DNA from: Cohaesibacter intestini
GTDB lineage: Bacteria > Pseudomonadota > Alphaproteobacteria > Rhizobiales > Cohaesibacteraceae
NCBI RefSeq assembly: GCF_003324485.1
Contig: NZ_QODK01000001.1
Coordinates: forward strand, 124,001-188,000
Length of the DNA: 64,000 bases
Reading direction: 5' to 3'
Positions 1 to 9,248 of this stretch are shown piece after piece. Position numbers and translations under genes: made by a program. Within the stretch, counting starts at the first letter, position 1, and the number at the start of each line of letters is the position of its first letter. Under the pieces are notes generated by a model. It did no database searches. It saw only the letters and a list, made by a program, of their open reading frames with translations, and had not been told where the DNA came from.

Positions 1-351
1 CGCAGTTCCGACCCCACCACCGGAATAATGGACCGTCAGGCGTGCGGAATTGACAATGGTGTCCCCTTGTTTGGCGCGGACACTGCCTTTGAAGACGGCG
101 ATCTTCTCCTTGTCGAAGATATCGAGTTGATCGGCTTCGATTTCAATCGGCGCATCGGGATTGGTCCTCAGACCTGATGTGACTTGCGCCATGCCTTGCG
201 CGGATACCCCACCTGTCAGCAATGCAAGCATCAGCAACATGGCAAGGGTGAACGTAGCGAGTTGCATTTTGGCAGAGGTCGTTTCCGCCTTTGCCGTGAC
301 CTGCGCACGAGCCGTTGGACGGGGGCGATGATGCATACTGAAAGAATCCAT
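1..351 (-). CDS. lptA: LptA, periplasmic LPS-transport bridge protein (3' part beyond window)
   Basis: Reading the minus strand from the ATG at 351 gives 117 open codons running off the left edge. An N-terminal extension of about 28 residues precedes a signal peptide (MQLATFTLAMLLMLALL, then small residues ending VSAQG). The start of the OstA/LptA beta-jellyroll follows (APIEIEADQLDIFDKEK, then VFKGSVRAKQGDTIVNSARL). LptA forms the periplasmic filament that carries LPS from LptC to LptD. The start at 351 has a GGGAG Shine-Dalgarno inside the lptC 3' end and begins 2 bases after the lptC stop, so the genes are translationally linked. A downstream ATG at codon 29 would give a more usual N terminus. 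lptB and rpoN would be expected to the left of the window. Confidence 0.88.
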   Translation of the reverse strand, partial: MDSFSMHHRPRPTARAQVTAKAETTSAKMQLATFTLAMLLMLALLTGGVSAQGMAQVTSGLRTNPDAPIEIEADQLDIFDKEKIAVFKGSVRAKQGDTIVNSARLTVHYSGGGVGTA

Positions 352-353
352 GA

Positions 354-1250
354 CTAATTGCTCCCTTGTTGCGGTGCTGCACTGCTTTCACCATTGATCA
401 ATGCGGTGTCGATGCGCAGTCGAACATTGCCCGTAAAACGGATCAGATCTCCGCTATCAATCGCCTCGAGTGTGTCGGCTTGCAGCAAAATGTCCTTTGA
501 GGCAATGCGAACCGGCTCGGTGGTGCGCAGATAATTGTCCTTCATCTTCACTTCCACCGCTTCTGTCTTCAGGCCATAGCCCTGAGAAGATTTCACATCG
601 ACCGCGCCGCTCAGCTCCAAAAACTCGTCCTTCTGATTGAAGCGGCCTGCATTGGACGTGAAGGTGACCCAATCGGCGTTGGGCATGGTGATCCGGGCAG
701 ACAGATCTTCAAGATTGACCACGTCAGGCTCGGAGAGCTTCTGAATGGCCTTCACCGCCTTCACCTCATAGGCCCGGTCATCGGAAAAGCCGTTGAGGTT
801 CGGGTTTTGCATGATGATCTCATCCTGCTTGAAGGCCTCTTCGTTGCTGACAACCTCTTCAGGCAGCGGAACAGGTTTTTGATTGACGGCCCATGTGGTG
901 AAGCTTCCGATGATGCCAAGCGCAATCAGCGGCAACAGCCATTTCAGCCATGTCACCCGGCGGGTGTGGCGCTGGGCGGAGCGAAACGCCTTGTGCTGCT
1001 CATCTTCCGAAATGATGCGCATGTTGGAGAAGGTGGAGGCGCCATCCTTTGTCGGTTGGATTGATGTCGGATGTAGCGGTTCCGGCCCCAGATCTGCCGA
1101 GATATGATCGGCTTCGATGAGATCCGATTCAACTCGTTCTGCCTGTTCGTGTTGAACGCCCCCCTGACGAACAGCCTCGCGACGCGTCGGATCCGGAATG
1201 GCTGGGCCACGGCGCGTTTGAGGAAACGGGTCGTCCTTCGGGTCGGTCAT
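354..1250 (-). CDS. lptC: LptC, inner-membrane LPS-export protein
   Basis: 298 aa, longer than enterobacterial LptC (about 190) because of a roughly 90-residue polar cytoplasmic N terminus, common in Rhizobiales. One membrane helix lies at about residues 98-118 (WLKWLLPLIALGIIGSFTTW). A periplasmic LptC-type beta-jellyroll follows (about 150-285), with repeating strands such as DWVTFTSNAGRFNQKDEFLE and LLQADTLEAIDSGDLIRFTG. LptC docks the LptB2FG extractor to LptA. The gene sits between rnd and lptA, the usual alphaproteobacterial order. The start MTDPKDDPFP is the only sensible one upstream of the conserved part. Confidence 0.9.
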   Translation of the reverse strand: MTDPKDDPFPQTRRGPAIPDPTRREAVRQGGVQHEQAERVESDLIEADHISADLGPEPLHPTSIQPTKDGASTFSNMRIISEDEQHKAFRSAQRHTRRVTWLKWLLPLIALGIIGSFTTWAVNQKPVPLPEEVVSNEEAFKQDEIIMQNPNLNGFSDDRAYEVKAVKAIQKLSEPDVVNLEDLSARITMPNADWVTFTSNAGRFNQKDEFLELSGAVDVKSSQGYGLKTEAVEVKMKDNYLRTTEPVRIASKDILLQADTLEAIDSGDLIRFTGNVRLRIDTALINGESSAAPQQGSN

Positions 1251-1507
1251 GAATGGTCTCTCTGCTCTTCAGCTGTCTGAGGGGCGCACCAGATTTTGTT
1301 GGCAGTTCGGGCGACCGTCACAGGACGGGCACCTCCCATACAGGGGATCATGTCTGGCATATGGCGTATATAGCAGGGAAATCAAGGCGCAAATATGCTG
1401 TCTTCTGCCCCTGTCAGCCTGTTGCCGGGCCTTCCGATAGGGAATGTCGCCTGACAGGTTGAGGGGGGATGGCGCCCCCTCCCCGTGATCCCTTTGGGAC
1501 CATTCAA

Positions 1508-2128
1508 TCAGGAATGGGCGAAAATGTCACTCTCGTCCCAACCGGCCAGATCGAGCTTGGCGCGGGTCGGCAGAAAATCGAAACAGGCCTGTGCCATGTC
1601 CTTGCGATCCTCACGGGACAGGCGGGCCCGGAAAATCCCCATCAAACCATGCAGATACAGCACATCAGATGCCGCATATTTCTTCTGGGCATCGGTCAAC
1701 ATGTCCGCGCCCCAATCAGAGCTTTGCTGCTGTTTGGAGATATCCACTTCGAGAAACTCCCGACAGACATCCTTCAGACCATGGCGATCGGTGTAGGTGC
1801 GGGTCAGTTTGGAGGCGATCTTGGTGCAGAAGACCGGGTTCGGCATCACCCCGAAGGTGTGATAGAGCACGGCCAGATCAAAGCGGGCAAAGTGGAAGAT
1901 TTTGGTGACTTTTTCATTGGCCAGCAAGGTGCAGAGATTGGGCGCTTCGGTCTGTCCCTTGGCGATCTGGACCAGATCGGCAGATCCGTCTCCGGGGGAC
2001 AGTTGGACAACGCACAGGCGATCCCGATGCGGATCGAGCCCCATTGTTTCGGTGTCAATCGCCACCGCATTGACCTGATCATAATGGTTGAGGTTGGGGA
2101 GATCGCCTTGATGCAGCCGTATGGTCAT
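1508..2128 (-). CDS. rnd: Ribonuclease D, short 3'-5' exonuclease
   Basis: 206 aa. It holds only the DEDDy exonuclease domain: Exo I AIDTETMGL near residue 24, Exo II FHFARFDLAVL near 100, and Exo III YAASDVLYLHG near 170. The C-terminal HRDC domains of E. coli RNase D (about 375 aa) are absent; this short form is usual in Rhizobiales. The role is 3' trimming of tRNA precursors and small structured RNAs in the cytoplasm. It lies upstream of lptC on the same strand, with about 260 bases between them. A GC-rich hairpin without a U-run lies in that gap near 1455-1485, so read-through into lptC is possible. Confidence 0.9.
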   Translation of the reverse strand: MTIRLHQGDLPNLNHYDQVNAVAIDTETMGLDPHRDRLCVVQLSPGDGSADLVQIAKGQTEAPNLCTLLANEKVTKIFHFARFDLAVLYHTFGVMPNPVFCTKIASKLTRTYTDRHGLKDVCREFLEVDISKQQQSSDWGADMLTDAQKKYAASDVLYLHGLMGIFRARLSREDRKDMAQACFDFLPTRAKLDLAGWDESDIFAHS

Positions 2129-2324
2129 CTATTTGCAATACCTTGGATAATGAAACGGGGTAAGACCGCGTTGCATGATTGTCGAATGGGCGATGAGCCC
2201 GGATGGCCCATCGATGGTGAAACAAAGCTTAAAAGGTTCGTTAACGACTCTCAAGACTTGATCGGCAGTAGCGCACATGATCACCACCCTTTCGGTCACG
2301 CCTTATAATGATCGGGAGGCCGGC

Positions 2325-2702
2325 TCAATATTGCACCTTGCAGATGTAACGCTCGAAAACCCAGCCGGATGGATAGGCGTCATGGGGAGCAAAGAGATAG
2401 GTCAGCACCTGCACCTCGCGCCAGCCGGCAGTGCCGCTTGGCTCGAAACTGCGCAACGGCGTTTCCGGTCCAAGGCGCATGATTTCAGCGCAATGGGTTG
2501 CACCACAGCTGCGCAGAGAGAGATAATTGTCACCGTTGGGATCAAGACGGCAGGTGACATAATCCTCACCGTCATAAGCAACGGCCACAGGGGCAGAAAC
2601 GGTGATACCCGTCGCCAAGGCAATATCCACGGCGAGGATGATCGCCAGTTTGGTCAGTTGTGATTTGATAGAAGCCATCAACGCCTTCCTTCCAAGTCTC
2701 AT
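2325..2702 (-). CDS. Small secreted protein with bacterial SH3-like domain
   Basis: 125 aa. A signal peptide (TKLAIILAVDIALATGIT, cleavage likely near AVA-YDGED) leads to a mature domain of about 85 residues. Four cysteines are seen (CRLD, RSCGATHC, ICKVQY), probably forming two disulfides. The stretch NYLSLRSCGATHCAEIMRLG resembles the RT-loop region of bacterial SH3 (SH3_3) repeats, so a cell-envelope binding role is possible, but no function can be assigned. Translation could instead start at Met9 (2678), which would give a more compact signal peptide. It stands alone between rnd and the exopolysaccharide locus. Confidence 0.72.
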   Translation of the reverse strand: MRLGRKALMASIKSQLTKLAIILAVDIALATGITVSAPVAVAYDGEDYVTCRLDPNGDNYLSLRSCGATHCAEIMRLGPETPLRSFEPSGTAGWREVQVLTYLFAPHDAYPSGWVFERYICKVQY

Positions 2703-2814
2703 GCCAAGAATGTACCGGGATGCCCTGATCCTAGCATTGCGCAGTCCCCTGCATGAAGCGCAACTGCGGCAGCGCTACCATTGGGCGCAGGAAAAGCGGT
2801 CTTGATGCCCACAG

Positions 2815-4008
2815 CTAAGGCTTTGCGCTGGTGCTCGGCGCTGTCAGAGCCTCAAGCACATAAGGATCCGGCAGAGTTGTCTCTGGATTGACCATCGCAA
2901 ATCCATCAGAGAAATCCCAATGGGCCCAGCCCAGACAATGGCTTTCAGCCGCCTCGCGCACGGCGCGCAGCCAATCGGTGCGGGCAAAGCGGTCGACATC
3001 GAAGTCGAGAACCCCAAATTCGTTGATGATCACGGCGACCCTATGCTGACGCGCCCAAGTGGCGGTGGCCGACAGCTCGTCCCTGATGCGCACGGCATCC
3101 CATGGGGTTTCATAGGCATTGCGGATCTCCTCGACCGCATCCGTTTCTCCCGCCGCAGAGAACTGCCTGATCTGTTCCTGCACCGCTGGATGATCGATAC
3201 TGCCCGGGAAAGGCAGTTGCTTGAGACGGGACATTAAGGATCCCTCATCCCACGTCATGGCCTGATGGGTGAAGAGGAAGGGATCATAAAAATGGATCGC
3301 ATAGATGATGGTGTCGCCTTTGAGCGGGGGGGACTCCACCAACGGTTCGTGGCGCTGGAAGACAGCCGGGCCGACCACGAGCCGACGCCCCTTGTCCACG
3401 TCATTCAACCAGCTGACCAGCTTCTGGGCCTGTGGCCACCAGACATTCTGGGGCGGGGTCGGCTCGTTGAGCAGCTCGAAATAGACCTGTTCACGCGGCC
3501 AGTCGCGCCCGCGTTCAACAACATGCTGCCAGGCTTCCTGCAATTGTCCGAAGGCCCGTTTGGGGGCCATGCTGTGCAGCTTTTGAAAGCGGCCTGCTGG
3601 GTGCATGTCGACCGAGACCGCAAAGCCCAGCCCGACAAGGCGGGTGACGGTTTCATCAAGTTGATCAAGATAGGCCCGCCGGTGATCGGCGTCATGATAG
3701 GCCGATATCAAATTTTCGCCATCGACTGGCAGGCGGATATGTTGCAAGCCCTGCTGTTTGAGGGCGGATAGCAAGGCATCATCGGGCTTGAAACCACTAT
3801 AAAGTGGATCCCAGTTGGGCAGATTGAAACCACGCGCCAGCAAAGCCCGATCATTGCCCCGCCTGAATGGATGATCCTGCGGGCAGTGGGCATAGGGATC
3901 CGGGGGGGTGGTGCCTTCGTCTGCGTGAAGAATTGCAGCGGGCTGCCCCACCGAGATGGCCAACGCCAAAAAAACGGATTGCAGCCCGAGGGACAGAAAA
4001 GAACGCAT
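2815..4008 (-). CDS. Secreted glycoside hydrolase family 5 (cellulase-like)
   Basis: 397 aa. A signal peptide (LGLQSVFLALAISVG, cut near LHA-DEGT) precedes a GH5 TIM barrel. Landmarks are LARGFNLPNW, then GLQHIRLPVDGENL (the conserved Arg strand), the acid/base Glu in VYFELLNEPTPP, HFYDPF, and the nucleophile Glu in VAVIINEFGVLD. GH5 enzymes cleave beta-1,4-type glycans with retention. Lying at the end of the exopolysaccharide cluster and 8 bases after the WecG-type gene, it probably trims or releases the polymer made by the neighbours rather than degrading plant cellulose. Fine substrate specificity cannot be read by eye. Confidence 0.87.
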   Translation of the reverse strand: MRSFLSLGLQSVFLALAISVGQPAAILHADEGTTPPDPYAHCPQDHPFRRGNDRALLARGFNLPNWDPLYSGFKPDDALLSALKQQGLQHIRLPVDGENLISAYHDADHRRAYLDQLDETVTRLVGLGFAVSVDMHPAGRFQKLHSMAPKRAFGQLQEAWQHVVERGRDWPREQVYFELLNEPTPPQNVWWPQAQKLVSWLNDVDKGRRLVVGPAVFQRHEPLVESPPLKGDTIIYAIHFYDPFLFTHQAMTWDEGSLMSRLKQLPFPGSIDHPAVQEQIRQFSAAGETDAVEEIRNAYETPWDAVRIRDELSATATWARQHRVAVIINEFGVLDFDVDRFARTDWLRAVREAAESHCLGWAHWDFSDGFAMVNPETTLPDPYVLEALTAPSTSAKP

Positions 4009-4016
4009 GACTTACC

Positions 4017-4775
4017 TCAGTGGGTTTTTGTCAAAAGCAGCCAAACCGCATGGGGATTGGTGGTGACATAGCGCCAGAAAAGCCGTTTGGGTTCCTGTCC
4101 GATGCGGTAGACCCATTCGAGTCCCGATTTCTGCATCCATTGCGGCGCGCGTTTATTCTTGCCCGAGAGGAAATTGAACAAACCACCAGAAGTCTTGATG
4201 ACGCCAACACCGGTAAGGCGAGCCTTGTTGCGGGAGACGAAGTCCTGCTCGCGCGGCACCCCCATACCAAGCCAAAGGATATCCGGCTGGGCTGCATTGA
4301 CTGCCTCAATCACCGCATCCTCTTCCTCCGGTTTGACATAGCCGTTGCGGAAGCCTGCAAAAATCAGCTTGGGATAGAGCGCTTTCATGTTGGCCACAGC
4401 ACGTTCGATTTCATCTTGCGAAGCACCGAGGAAATAGAAGCTCACCTGTTCGGCCTCGGCCATACGCGCGGTGTTGTGCACCAGATCGGTGGTTGCAACC
4501 CGTTCAGGCAGTTTGGATTTGGCCAGTATTCTGGACGCCCTGACCAAGGGCTCGCCGTCGGCATGGATGATGTCAGCTTGCTCGAACAAAGCCTTCACAC
4601 CGGGCTCCAGCGCACACATGGAGAGCACCTGACCATTGGCAGAGGTGGAATAGAGAGGGGGCTGATCCATGCCCCTCGCCGCGACTGCGTGATCAATCAT
4701 CCGCCTGGCTGCGCCGTCCAGATCCTCGACGGTAATCGGCAGGCCACCAATGATCGGCTTGGAAAGGTCTGTCAT
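4017..4775 (-). CDS. WecG/TagA/CpsF-family glycosyltransferase
   Basis: 252 aa, the usual length for GT26. Family signatures are STSANGQVLSM, IIHADGEPLVRASRI, VSFYFLGAS, DILWLGMGVPREQDFV, GVIKTSGGLFNFLSG and the C-terminal SGLEWVYRIGQEPKRLFWRY. GT26 enzymes add a sugar (ManNAcA in WecG, ManNAc in TagA) to a lipid-linked intermediate at the cytoplasmic face. Here the acceptor is presumably the undecaprenyl-linked exopolysaccharide repeat unit. It is tightly followed by the GH5 gene and preceded by the Wzz-type gene on the same strand. Confidence 0.87.
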   Translation of the reverse strand: MTDLSKPIIGGLPITVEDLDGAARRMIDHAVAARGMDQPPLYSTSANGQVLSMCALEPGVKALFEQADIIHADGEPLVRASRILAKSKLPERVATTDLVHNTARMAEAEQVSFYFLGASQDEIERAVANMKALYPKLIFAGFRNGYVKPEEEDAVIEAVNAAQPDILWLGMGVPREQDFVSRNKARLTGVGVIKTSGGLFNFLSGKNKRAPQWMQKSGLEWVYRIGQEPKRLFWRYVTTNPHAVWLLLTKTH

Positions 4776-4836
4776 GCTTCTTCGAAATCCCCCAAATATT
4801 CGATTAGAATGTTTGGGGGATTATAGGCAGGAAAGC

Positions 4837-7566
4837 TTAATTTTGGGTTTGGTCCATCACCAGCCCGACGGCATTTTCCTCTGCCCAGTCCTGCCATTCG
4901 AGCATCTCGTCGGACGGCAAATTCTGCTCGTCGAGCACCAGAACGGCCGCATCGGCCAACTGGATCAGATCTTCAAGCACGGCCGGATGGGCAACCTGAT
5001 GGGTTTCGAGAATGACAAAGCCATAGCGATCCTTGCACAGGGTCAACAGGCTGGTCAGTTCGCGGGCAAGCTCGTCTTCAAGGCCGTTTTCCATCAGCAA
5101 GGCGGAGCCGATCAGGAAGGGTATCTGGTCGAACCCTTCAAATTCCTGCAAGCGGGCAACCCGCTCGGGGGCCGCAACCGTGCTGACTTTGCGGGGCGGC
5201 GGCAGGTCCTTTTCGGCCTGATCCTGCAGCGAAATGACCACCGGATGAAATCCCTCATCAATGGCGAATTCCCGGAACAGGTCGGAGGTGGCATCCTGAC
5301 GGACCCCATCCTGCGCGGCAGCAACAAGCAGGCAAACATGGTCTTCTGCCAATCCAGCGGCCAGAAATTGCTCCAGTTTGTCCTGATGCGTGTTGAGCAT
5401 GGTATCCAGAACCCGGTCCCGGTTATCCACGTCGTGATACGGCATGGACATCAGAACGGCAGAGGATGTGAGGCGGGTCCGGCGTCGAGACGGGCGCTTT
5501 TCCGCACGCGCGGCCTCACGGGTCCTCGTGGCAGCGGCGATCCGTTCTGCACGGGCGGATTGCCGGGATTTTGGCTGGGTCTGCTTCAGGTGAACCACTC
5601 GGTCTTCCAGCTCCCCTTCAGCGTCGACAGCGCTGAGATCGCCTTCGTTGGAAGTCAGCTGCGCTTCATCGAGGGAAAGCTCTGCCTCCAAAAGGGATAG
5701 ATCTTCCTGCAAGGCCGTGTTGTCGTTGTCGTCGGGCTGTTCAGTCACAAGGGTGGACTGAGAATGCGGTTCCTCCGCATCGGTATCCAGATCCACATCC
5801 GGGGTCGATACGACATCTTGATCGACGGTGTCCGAGACGGCAACGGTCTCATTTGCCTTGGTGGCATCATCTGCTATCGCCTCGTCCGGATGGGCCTCGT
5901 TCGGCTGCGTGTCGGTGTCTGACGGCAGCGATCGCAAATCGCGTGCCGCAACCGCCTCAAGCAGGGCTTCGGGCGGGCAATCCATCACATCCACCCGGCG
6001 GGCATCGGACGGTGCCATCAGAGGGGGATCTTGTGGCCGGTTTGCCGCATCCGCAGACCTCTGGTGCTGCAGTGAGTGTGGCAACGGCAGCGTCATTGCC
6101 TGCCGCACCATGGCCAGCAACAAACCAAGAAAGGCTCCCAGCACCACAAGAACCGGCAGAACCAGCTTCAGGGATGGCTTGTTGGACTTGATTGGCACTG
6201 GCGCAGGCGACACGATGCGGGCTTCGCTGAATTGGAAATTGCTCTGCTCGTCCGTGATCTTGTAACGCTCAAGAAACTGCTCATAGAGATTGCGGTTGGC
6301 GGTGGCCTGTCGTTCAAGATTGGCAAGCTCAACGCGGGCCGTGTTTTGCTTGATCGCGCGCTGGCGGGCATCGGCCAACTGGCTCTCAATGGATTGTTTC
6401 TTGGCTTTGGCCGTTTGATAGGCCTGATTGGTACGCTGAACAAGGCGGCGACGCTCCTGCGCAACCTGACCGGCAATGATGCGTTGCTGTTCGGCATTGG
6501 CAAGCACGCGTGGATGGCGTGAGCCAAGGGTCTGGTTCAATTCCGCAGCCTGACGGCGCAACCGGTCCTGCTCCTGCAACAATTGATCAAGATTGACAAA
6601 CTGGTTGCTCTGGCCATTGTTGGCACTGGCCGGTTCGCCATTCTTGCTGGCCTGCAAATAGCGGGCACGCGCTTCGGCCAACTCGGTTGAGACGGTTGCC
6701 AGTTGCTGGACCAGAGAGGTCAGCTGCTGGTCATCCAGCGTTCCCTGTGCCCCTGCATTGACGATGCCCGAACGGGCCTGAAAGGAGGCAACCGCATCTT
6801 CGGACTTTTTCAGATTGGCCTGCAACGCAGTCAATCGCTCCGAAAGCCAGCGGGAGGCATCGGCACTGGTCTCGGCACGAAAATCCCTCTGATCCCGGAC
6901 AAAGGCTTCTGCCACACCATTGGCGTATTTGGCGGCATTTTCCTTGTTTTTGGACTTGTAGTAGACCTCGACAATATAAGTAGCGCCCTGCCGATAGGCC
7001 GACAGGTTGCTGCGGAACATACCGATCAGTTCGGTCTTGCTGGTCGCCTTGGCAAAGGTGGGATCGGATTTTACATCCAGCTCATCAACCACCTTGCCAA
7101 GAAAGCCATCGCTGTTCATCACTTCGACATAACTGGTCAGGGCGGCGGCATCGCCACCGATACCGGAAAGCACCGCTTCGTTGTTGGTGACACGCGGCTG
7201 ACGCGGATCCACGAGAATGAGAGCCTTGGTGCCGTAGGTGTTCGGCACCAGCAGATAGATCCCCATTCCCACGATCAGCACAACGAGCGCAACTTTGATA
7301 ATGCTGCGCAAATTGCCAAGCAGGAATCGGGCAATGGACAAGGGGTGGATCAGTCCGGCCCACGTGTCGCCACCGGCTCCCTCACTGGCTGATGGATAAA
7401 GCGGCTCAACCCGTCGAGGTTGCGGATCGGTGTTGATGGGGGAATGCGCACGCACGTCCTGATCGTTGTTGACTGGTTCTTCCCCGGAAGGCTGCCAGTC
7501 CAGATCCTGTTTCCTGGTCTTCTTCTTGCGTCCAAACATTCCACTGATTCCGTTGTCAGAAGGCAT
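4837..7566 (-). CDS. Wzz/GumC polysaccharide co-polymerase with degenerate kinase-like tail
   Basis: About 909 aa from the ATG at 7566; a GTG 27 bases earlier (7593) and an ATG at 7539 (MFGRKKK) are alternatives. A cytoplasmic N terminus is followed by TM1 (IIKVALVVLIVGMGIYLL), a Wzz-type periplasmic domain rich in coiled coil (about residues 190-440), and TM2 (LVLPVLVVLGAFLGLLLAMV). A long acidic linker rich in Asp, Glu, Ser and Thr leads to a C-terminal alpha/beta domain of about 220 residues. That domain resembles bacterial tyrosine autokinases, but where Walker A should be it reads SAVLMSMPYHDVDN, with no GKS/T, and no Tyr-rich tail is present. It likely sets chain length and helps export, with the tail as a non-catalytic scaffold. 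Confidence 0.85.
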   Translation of the reverse strand: MPSDNGISGMFGRKKKTRKQDLDWQPSGEEPVNNDQDVRAHSPINTDPQPRRVEPLYPSASEGAGGDTWAGLIHPLSIARFLLGNLRSIIKVALVVLIVGMGIYLLVPNTYGTKALILVDPRQPRVTNNEAVLSGIGGDAAALTSYVEVMNSDGFLGKVVDELDVKSDPTFAKATSKTELIGMFRSNLSAYRQGATYIVEVYYKSKNKENAAKYANGVAEAFVRDQRDFRAETSADASRWLSERLTALQANLKKSEDAVASFQARSGIVNAGAQGTLDDQQLTSLVQQLATVSTELAEARARYLQASKNGEPASANNGQSNQFVNLDQLLQEQDRLRRQAAELNQTLGSRHPRVLANAEQQRIIAGQVAQERRRLVQRTNQAYQTAKAKKQSIESQLADARQRAIKQNTARVELANLERQATANRNLYEQFLERYKITDEQSNFQFSEARIVSPAPVPIKSNKPSLKLVLPVLVVLGAFLGLLLAMVRQAMTLPLPHSLQHQRSADAANRPQDPPLMAPSDARRVDVMDCPPEALLEAVAARDLRSLPSDTDTQPNEAHPDEAIADDATKANETVAVSDTVDQDVVSTPDVDLDTDAEEPHSQSTLVTEQPDDNDNTALQEDLSLLEAELSLDEAQLTSNEGDLSAVDAEGELEDRVVHLKQTQPKSRQSARAERIAAATRTREAARAEKRPSRRRTRLTSSAVLMSMPYHDVDNRDRVLDTMLNTHQDKLEQFLAAGLAEDHVCLLVAAAQDGVRQDATSDLFREFAIDEGFHPVVISLQDQAEKDLPPPRKVSTVAAPERVARLQEFEGFDQIPFLIGSALLMENGLEDELARELTSLLTLCKDRYGFVILETHQVAHPAVLEDLIQLADAAVLVLDEQNLPSDEMLEWQDWAEENAVGLVMDQTQN

Positions 7567-7721
7567 GACAAAGGGCGAGCTGACAGCCCACACTTGCGGC
7601 TAGTATCACTGGACGATATTGAGGTTTGGTTAACCATAAGTGGAAATGACGAGCCTTTCGCTTCCATCTCTTCTCATTGACAGCGAAGGGCGATGACACA
7701 AAGGCGTGCCGAATGCGTGGC

Positions 7722-9248
7722 TCAGCGCGAGCCTTTCGGGCGATAGATCCTCTCGGCAATCCAGCGCAGCAGGGACCATTTTGGCCGCAGAATCGCACCA
7801 TCAATCACTTCCAGATTGCCAGCCCGATTGAGCGTGTGGAGTTTGCGCCCCGGCCAGTGGCTGTTTGGTTCGAGCGTCTTGATAACCCGTTGCTCGTAAT
7901 GCTCCGGGGAGAGGTGTGTCACCTCGACCAGTTTCAGCGCGGCCCCATAGGAGGCCGTGCAATCCTGAACCGGGCGAAGCAGACTTTTGCCACGCACAAT
8001 CATATTGCCAGCCGGGCGAGCGGTTGCCTTGTCGATCAGCACCGGATTTTGCGCGTGCGGTTGCCATGGTCCAAACAAGTCGTCAGCATAAAAGAGCGAC
8101 AGGCAATCGGAATAGCCCCCAGCCCCGTCGCGGGTGACGCAGAAGATCCACCAGCGGCCCTCCCATTGAGCGATGGTCACATCAGCGGCATCAAGTCCGG
8201 TCAGAAGCACCTTTTCACGCTGCCAGCCAACAGGAAACGCCTCCGTCCTGTAGAGCGCCACGTCCCCATTGGCCGAGGTTTCCGGGATCATGTAGGTCTG
8301 ATCCTGATGGCGAAGGAGATAGGGATAGGACAGGTGATAAGGTTCTTCAAGGCAGCATTCGACAGGGCCGGGTTTGCCCGCCTCATCGAAGGTTACGACC
8401 GACAGGACCCCTTTCTGGGTGCGCTGATCGAGGTCTTCAAAGAACAGATAATGGCGGCCACCTTCTTCCCAAGGCACCGGGTCGGCATAGAAATGGGTTT
8501 CCTTGTCCCGCAGCACCTGCCATGTTTCGCCCGCCAAGGACTGACGGCTCCAGACATCCTCGTCCTCGACAAACCGCCAGCCGACCCGCCAGTGGCTGGG
8601 GCGAAAAAGGCGGTAATAGATCTGCTTGAGCCTGTCCTTGAAACGAGATTTGGCGGTTCGCTTCTTCAGGGTCCCGGCATCGGGCAGGCGGGCCGAACGG
8701 GAAATGAGCGGCTGAACCCAGCGGTGGGGATGACCAATCCAGGCATCAATAAGCGTGATGACCCGGGCGAAGACCTGATCCATCGAGCCTGTAACCCCAG
8801 CGGCCAACTCACCGGAAGGAGCTGCCGTCGCCACGATCTTTCCCGTACCGGTGCGCAAGGCAATCTGCGGCATACCGGAGGCCATGATCGAGGCGACCAG
8901 CGCTTTCTCCCCTGCATGGCCATTATATAGCAGCGTGACACTTTCCTTGCTGGAAGGAGGACGCCCATCTCCAACCAAATCGATCACCAGATCGAAGGTC
9001 TCGTCCGGTTGAGCCCGTTCGTGGAACCTTTCCAGCTCACAGACATCCATCGGCGTCGCACCATGGCGCTGATTTTTGTGATAATAGCCTTCCTCGGCTT
9101 GGAACAGTTGTTCGACATGCTCCGGCAGGGGGGACGCATCCGACACGGCAACATGAATGCTGGCAGCGTGATTTTCGGTCAGGCGACGGGCGAGGCTCTC
9201 CATCCATTGGCGACAATGGGATGGGTCGATGTAAAGTCCAATTTTCAT
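7722..9248 (-). CDS. GINT1-N-like beta-propeller protein of the exopolysaccharide locus
   Basis: 508 aa. The N-terminal third (KIGLYIDPSHCRQWMESLAR, later ALRTGTGKIVATAAPSGEL) looks like a divergent nucleotide-binding or formyltransferase-like fold. The C-terminal 280 residues carry repeated beta blades: FYADPVPWEEGGRHYLFFED, HLSYPYLLRHQDQTYMIPET, GRWWIFCVTRD, LFYADDLFGPWQPH. This blade pattern is that of the N-terminal domain of glucosamine inositolphosphorylceramide transferase-like proteins, which occurs in many bacterial polysaccharide loci without a settled function. Its start codon overlaps the stop of the upstream glycosyltransferase by 4 bases (ATGA), so the two are co-translated. It may modify or recognise a glycan; that is inference. 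Confidence 0.68.
   Translation of the reverse strand: MKIGLYIDPSHCRQWMESLARRLTENHAASIHVAVSDASPLPEHVEQLFQAEEGYYHKNQRHGATPMDVCELERFHERAQPDETFDLVIDLVGDGRPPSSKESVTLLYNGHAGEKALVASIMASGMPQIALRTGTGKIVATAAPSGELAAGVTGSMDQVFARVITLIDAWIGHPHRWVQPLISRSARLPDAGTLKKRTAKSRFKDRLKQIYYRLFRPSHWRVGWRFVEDEDVWSRQSLAGETWQVLRDKETHFYADPVPWEEGGRHYLFFEDLDQRTQKGVLSVVTFDEAGKPGPVECCLEEPYHLSYPYLLRHQDQTYMIPETSANGDVALYRTEAFPVGWQREKVLLTGLDAADVTIAQWEGRWWIFCVTRDGAGGYSDCLSLFYADDLFGPWQPHAQNPVLIDKATARPAGNMIVRGKSLLRPVQDCTASYGAALKLVEVTHLSPEHYEQRVIKTLEPNSHWPGRKLHTLNRAGNLEVIDGAILRPKWSLLRWIAERIYRPKGSR

Noticed and set aside
1469-2308. A 279-codon plus-strand frame
   Set aside because: Antisense to ribonuclease D, whose Exo I-III motifs are intact.
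7677-8930. A 417-codon plus-strand frame
   Set aside because: Antisense to the beta-propeller gene; no conserved motifs.
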